Of a stretch of 9,752 nucleotides of DNA, positions 7,807-9,752 are shown piece by piece. This DNA comes from Spirochaetes bacterium RBG_16_67_19 (GTDB lineage: Bacteria; Spirochaetota; Spirochaetia; SZUA-6; DRHE01). The notes under the pieces were generated by a model. That model was not told where the DNA came from, did not search any database, and saw only the letters and a program-made list of their open reading frames with translations. The DNA is taken from positions 12,498 to 22,249 of the forward strand of contig MIBK01000077.1 of the NCBI GenBank assembly GCA_001829505.1. The letters are read 5' to 3'. Each line of letters begins with the position of its first letter. Position 1 is the first letter of the stretch. The translations under genes and the position numbers were made by a program.

Positions 7807-7860
7807 CTACTGCTATTGCAGCAGCGCTATTGCGCTACCGCAGTAGCTTCGCTGCTGCAG
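7805..7860. repeat. Compact overlapping palindromes at convergent gene ends
   Basis: Three perfect inverted repeats crowd into 56 nt. AGCTACTGC (7805-7813) pairs with GCAGTAGCT (7840-7848). TGCAGCAGCG (7817-7826) pairs with CGCTGCTGCA (7850-7859). AGCGC/GCGCT (7823-7827 with 7832-7836) forms a small TATT-loop hairpin. GCTATTGC is also directly repeated at 7812-7819 and 7826-7833, with the related GCTACTGC (7806-7813) and GCTACCGC (7834-7841). The 9-bp and 10-bp stems interleave, so they would compete. It lies between and across two converging stops, where it could end or protect transcripts from both strands, although no T-run follows on either strand. Confidence 0.75.
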
Positions 7861-8435
7861 AGCTTGCGTAATTCCTGGCGGACCTGCTCCAGCACCTCGG
7901 TGTAGCGCTCCTCAAGCATCGCCAGGTTGTCGCGCAGCAGCTTCTGGAACTGGGGGTCCATGGCCGGGTCCAGGCGCACCCGCTGGCCCATCTGCCGGCC
8001 CATCTCCTCTTCCTTCTGGCGCAGGATCGGGGCGTACTTCTTCTCCACCGCCTCCACCAGGCGCCGGCGCTCGGTCAGGTAGTCCTCCAGGAACTGCTCC
8101 ATCTGGGTCGAGAGGCGGGCCAGCTTCTTGGGGTCGGAGGCCAGGGCCTGGAACCCCTTGCCGGCCTTCTTGGCCCCCAGGAGGGCCATCTCATCGAACG
8201 GCAGGCGCACGTTGGCGGAGAGAGCCTGGAACACCCCTTCCCGCACCCAGCCGGCTTCCTTTCCCTGGTAGGCGGCAAGCTGTGCTTTCAGGTCCACCCC
8301 GTCCTCGGCCAGGAAGCGGGAGACCGCCTTCTTGCCTTCGGTGATGAAGCGGCTGGCCTCCAGGGCCTCTTTGTCCGCCTCCACCCCCTGGGTGCGCTCC
8401 AACGCGATCTCTATGGCCGACTTGATGATTCCCAT
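7827..8435 (-). CDS. Uncharacterised helical, coiled-coil-rich protein
   Basis: I do not recognise a characterised family. The 202-residue product starts at the ATG 8435-8433, preceded by a strong GGAGGGAG (8444-8437). It begins MGIIKSAIEIALERTQG and is rich in Glu, Lys, Arg, Leu and Ala, with no signal peptide and no hydrophobic segment, so it is probably cytoplasmic. Long amphipathic helices are likely at about 105-150 (QMEQFLEDYLTERRRLVEAVEKK) and 163-192, the second ending in RQELRKL. A less charged middle (about 60-95) contains VREGVFQALSANVRLPFDE. The last ten residues, CSSEATAVAQ, are encoded by the palindromic element and look unlike the rest. The gene follows the folate cyclo-ligase by 35 nt on the same strand and is probably co-transcribed. 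A longer in-frame reading exists upstream to 8954 but it runs antisense-frame through the cyclo-ligase and is not credible. Confidence 0.8.
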   Translation of the reverse strand: MGIIKSAIEIALERTQGVEADKEALEASRFITEGKKAVSRFLAEDGVDLKAQLAAYQGKEAGWVREGVFQALSANVRLPFDEMALLGAKKAGKGFQALASDPKKLARLSTQMEQFLEDYLTERRRLVEAVEKKYAPILRQKEEEMGRQMGQRVRLDPAMDPQFQKLLRDNLAMLEERYTEVLEQVRQELRKLCSSEATAVAQ

Positions 8436-8470
8436 GCTCCCTCCAAGATACGCACAGCTGGCTCCCGCGA

Positions 8471-9079
8471 TCAAGCGATCGCCGGATGGCCGATCAGTTC
8501 CCGGTCGGTGACCAGGCCATCCAGGGGCTGGTCCAGCGGGCCGGCGGGCACTTCCTCCACCACCTGCTCGGCCAGGGTCAGGCCCACCACCAGGCACTCC
8601 TGGGGTCCTGAGCGGGCCCGGGCCAGGAAGCGGTCGTAGTACCCCTTGCCCCGGCCGATGCGCCGCAGGCTGCGGTCGAAGGCCAGGCCGGGGGCCAGGA
8701 TCAGCAGAGGACCTTCTGCCAGTTCCCGCGGCTCCACCGGCAGCCACTGGGGATCCGGCTCCAGGATCCCGAACTGGTTGGGAACCAGCCCCCGCGTGCG
8801 CCCCTCGTAGCGGTAGAAGGTGATCTCCTCGCCCTCGATGCGAGGGATGGCCACCTGCCGGCCCTCCCGGTAGGCCCGGGTCACGATGAGCGTGGTGTCC
8901 ACCTCCACGGACATGGCGATGTACACGAAAACCCAGCGGGCCCGGCGCCACCACTCGGTGGCGAAGAGGCGCTCCTGGACCAGGCGGCTGCGGGTGATGA
9001 CCTCCGACTCCTCCCGGCCGTCCAGGAGGCAGCGGATGTCCTTGCGCAGCCGCATCTTGCGAGCGATCAGTTCCTGCAT
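8471..9079 (-). CDS. 5-formyltetrahydrofolate cyclo-ligase (MTHFS)
   Basis: This cytoplasmic enzyme uses ATP to convert 5-formyltetrahydrofolate to 5,10-methenyltetrahydrofolate, recycling a dead-end folate into one-carbon metabolism. The 202 residues match the usual size. An early basic helix (RKMRLRKDIR) is followed by VFVYIAMSVEVDTTLI and VAIPRIE, then FGILEPDP (103-110), the strand-loop LAPGLAFD (128-135), the phosphate-binding signature RIGRGKGYYDRF (140-151), and a C-terminal LDGLVTDRELI (186-196). The start was placed at the ATG 9079-9077. A second ATG at 9055-9053 is possible; neither has a visible Shine-Dalgarno, and a longer reading from a TTG at 9121 would run through the tRNA. It begins only 9 nt after tRNA-Pro, so its message is probably released by tRNA 3' processing. 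Homologues are named fau, ygfA or MTHFS. Confidence 0.95.
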   Translation of the reverse strand: MQELIARKMRLRKDIRCLLDGREESEVITRSRLVQERLFATEWWRRARWVFVYIAMSVEVDTTLIVTRAYREGRQVAIPRIEGEEITFYRYEGRTRGLVPNQFGILEPDPQWLPVEPRELAEGPLLILAPGLAFDRSLRRIGRGKGYYDRFLARARSGPQECLVVGLTLAEQVVEEVPAGPLDQPLDGLVTDRELIGHPAIA

Positions 9080-9088
9080 GCAGTGAAT

Positions 9089-9162
9089 TCGGGCTGGGCG
9101 GAATCGAACCGCCGACCCCAAGACCCCCAGTCTTGTACGCTAACCATCTGCGCTACAGCCCG
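9089..9162 (-). tRNA. tRNA-Pro (anticodon GGG)
   Basis: The minus strand folds into a full cloverleaf of 74 nt. The acceptor stem is CGGGCTG/CAGCCCG, with discriminator A (complement of 9089). The D stem is GCGC/GCGT. The anticodon arm is CAAGA/TCTTG around the loop CTGGGGG (complement of 9124-9130), giving anticodon GGG (complement of 9126-9128). The variable loop is five bases and the T arm is GGCGG-TTCGAAT-CCGCC. The unusual C1:G72 pair plus A73 are the known bacterial tRNA-Pro identity elements. CCA is not encoded. It reads the proline codons CCC and CCU, CCC being frequent in this GC-rich window. Confidence 0.97.
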
Positions 9163-9178
9163 TCGGGGAACGAGGGCG

Positions 9179-9208
9179 AGTCTATCACGCGCTTTTTCCC
9201 CGTGTCAA
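9179..9208 (-). promoter_or_regulatory. Predicted promoter for tRNA-Pro and the downstream genes
   Basis: On the minus strand TTGACA (complement of 9203-9208) is followed by an 18-nt spacer and TAGACT (complement of 9179-9184). A TG one base before the -10 makes it an extended -10. The tRNA 5' end is 16 nt beyond the -10. The stretch just after the -10 (CGCCCTC) is GC-rich, as in the discriminators of stringently controlled stable-RNA promoters. A 7-bp inverted repeat, CGGGGAA (9164-9170) and TTCCCCG (9196-9202), flanks the -10. Confidence 0.75.
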
Positions 9209-9213
9209 TGGAA

Positions 9214-9752
9214 TCAACCTTTGCCCATCAGCGCCTTGATGACGAACAGCTCCAGGTCCTCGTAATTGCGCTGGGCGCGCAGCTCCTCCAGGCGGCGGCG
9301 GTCGATCTTCTTGACCACCTCCAGCAGCAGGAGGAAGATCTCCCGGCTGTGGGCCAGGTGCTGGGTGGCCACCTCATCAGTTTGCGTGCGCAGGGCCTTC
9401 ACGTCCAGGCCTACGTACTCCCCGTTGGCGCCGAAGTCGTTGTCGTAGAGCACCATCACCTGGTCGAAGGCCCTCTTCAAGTTCATGGCCCCGAAGATGC
9501 GGTCCTCGTCGAACTTCAGCCCGTTCTGGTCGTTGAGGTGCACGCTCCACAGCTTCTTGTGGTACATGGCGAAGGCCATCTCGCTGGCCGGGTCCAGGCC
9601 GGCCAGCAGGGCGTGGGCGGTCTCGATCAGCACCCCGACCCTGCCGGGATCGGAGGCCAGGTAACAGATCGAAAGGAAGTGCCCCGTGGTGGGCAGGTAG
9701 GCGTGGTCCATCGGCTCGTTGGGCTTCATTTCCCCGAGGATGCGGATGCCCT
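9214..9752 (-). CDS. Xylose-isomerase-like TIM-barrel protein (5' partial)
   Basis: The frame is open to the right edge and ends at a TGA (9216-9214), so only the C-terminal 178 residues are visible. They align by motif with the second half of xylose isomerase. E-x-KPNEP is present (the Glu is coded at 9732-9730), then LPTTGH, VLIETAHALLAG (metal Glu and His), LWSVHLNDQNGLKFDEDRIFG and YVGLDVKALRT. In xylose isomerase the metal ligands are Glu181, Glu217, His220, Asp245, Asp255, Asp257 and Asp287. All have visible counterparts except Asp245, which is His here (VHLN); L-rhamnose isomerases of the Pseudomonas stutzeri type also use His there. A metal-dependent aldose/ketose isomerase is therefore likely, but the sugar is not determined and xylA should not be assigned. 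The helical C-terminal tail ends FVIKALMGKG. It lies upstream of the tRNA promoter and is probably a separate transcription unit. Confidence 0.85.
   Translation of the reverse strand, partial: GIRILGEMKPNEPMDHAYLPTTGHFLSICYLASDPGRVGVLIETAHALLAGLDPASEMAFAMYHKKLWSVHLNDQNGLKFDEDRIFGAMNLKRAFDQVMVLYDNDFGANGEYVGLDVKALRTQTDEVATQHLAHSREIFLLLLEVVKKIDRRRLEELRAQRNYEDLELFVIKALMGKG

Noticed and set aside
7805..7859. Stable H-type pseudoknot from the two interleaved stems
   Set aside because: Only one base joins the first and second right arms, too little to span a 9-bp stem, so alternative hairpins are more likely.
7805..7860. CRISPR repeat or integron attachment site
   Set aside because: There are no regularly spaced repeats with spacers, no cas or integrase gene nearby, and the unit is too short and irregular.
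8436..8954. In-frame N-terminal extension of the helical protein
   Set aside because: It overlaps the cyclo-ligase in another frame, reads as Pro/Gly/Arg low complexity, and a strong ribosome binding site precedes the ATG at 8435.
9080..9121. Longer cyclo-ligase starting at a TTG inside the tRNA
   Set aside because: The extra 14 residues are read from the tRNA and its 3' flank; the ATG at 9079 matches the family's N-terminus.

Overview
This is a gene-dense, GC-rich bacterial window of ordinary chromosomal content. A signal-peptide binding protein with a BMP-family transporter, an NAD-dependent DNA ligase, a SPOR-domain protein and a bacterial tRNA-Pro (C1:G72, A73, no encoded CCA) all point to Bacteria. 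A SPOR protein suggests a peptidoglycan-walled cell, probably with two membranes. The sequence alone does not let me name the phylum.

Layout on the plus strand. Positions 1-1075 hold the C-terminal part of a Pro/Ala/Glu-rich protein ending in a SPOR peptidoglycan-binding domain. Its last 26 bases overlap ligA (1050-3098), a complete NAD+-dependent DNA ligase. A TTGACT-17-TAGACT promoter overlaps the ligA stop. It fits a four-gene importer operon: a BMP/PnrA-type substrate-binding protein (3156-4274), a perfect 13-bp intrinsic terminator (4290-4322), a two-domain ABC ATPase (4334-5845), and two permeases (5838-6932 and 6934-7806). Together these make a complete nucleoside-type ABC importer. 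The terminator probably acts as a leaky attenuator, so that the binding protein is made in excess over the membrane parts, because no second promoter is visible before the ATPase.

Layout on the minus strand, converging on the importer. The C-terminal half of a xylose-isomerase-like TIM-barrel protein enters from the right edge (9752-9214). A strong extended -10 promoter follows, then tRNA-Pro(GGG) (9162-9089), a 5-formyltetrahydrofolate cyclo-ligase starting only 9 nt after the tRNA (9079-8471), and an uncharacterised helical protein (8435-7827). The tRNA, cyclo-ligase and helical protein look like one transcription unit.

Between the convergent 3' ends lies a compact set of overlapping palindromes and short direct repeats (7805-7860) that also encodes the last ten residues of the helical protein.

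I see no mobile element, CRISPR array, defence island or evident novel multi-gene system. The items most worth a second look are the palindromic element, the terminator inside the importer operon, the tRNA-to-cyclo-ligase junction with no visible ribosome binding site, and the His-for-Asp metal-site change in the TIM-barrel protein.
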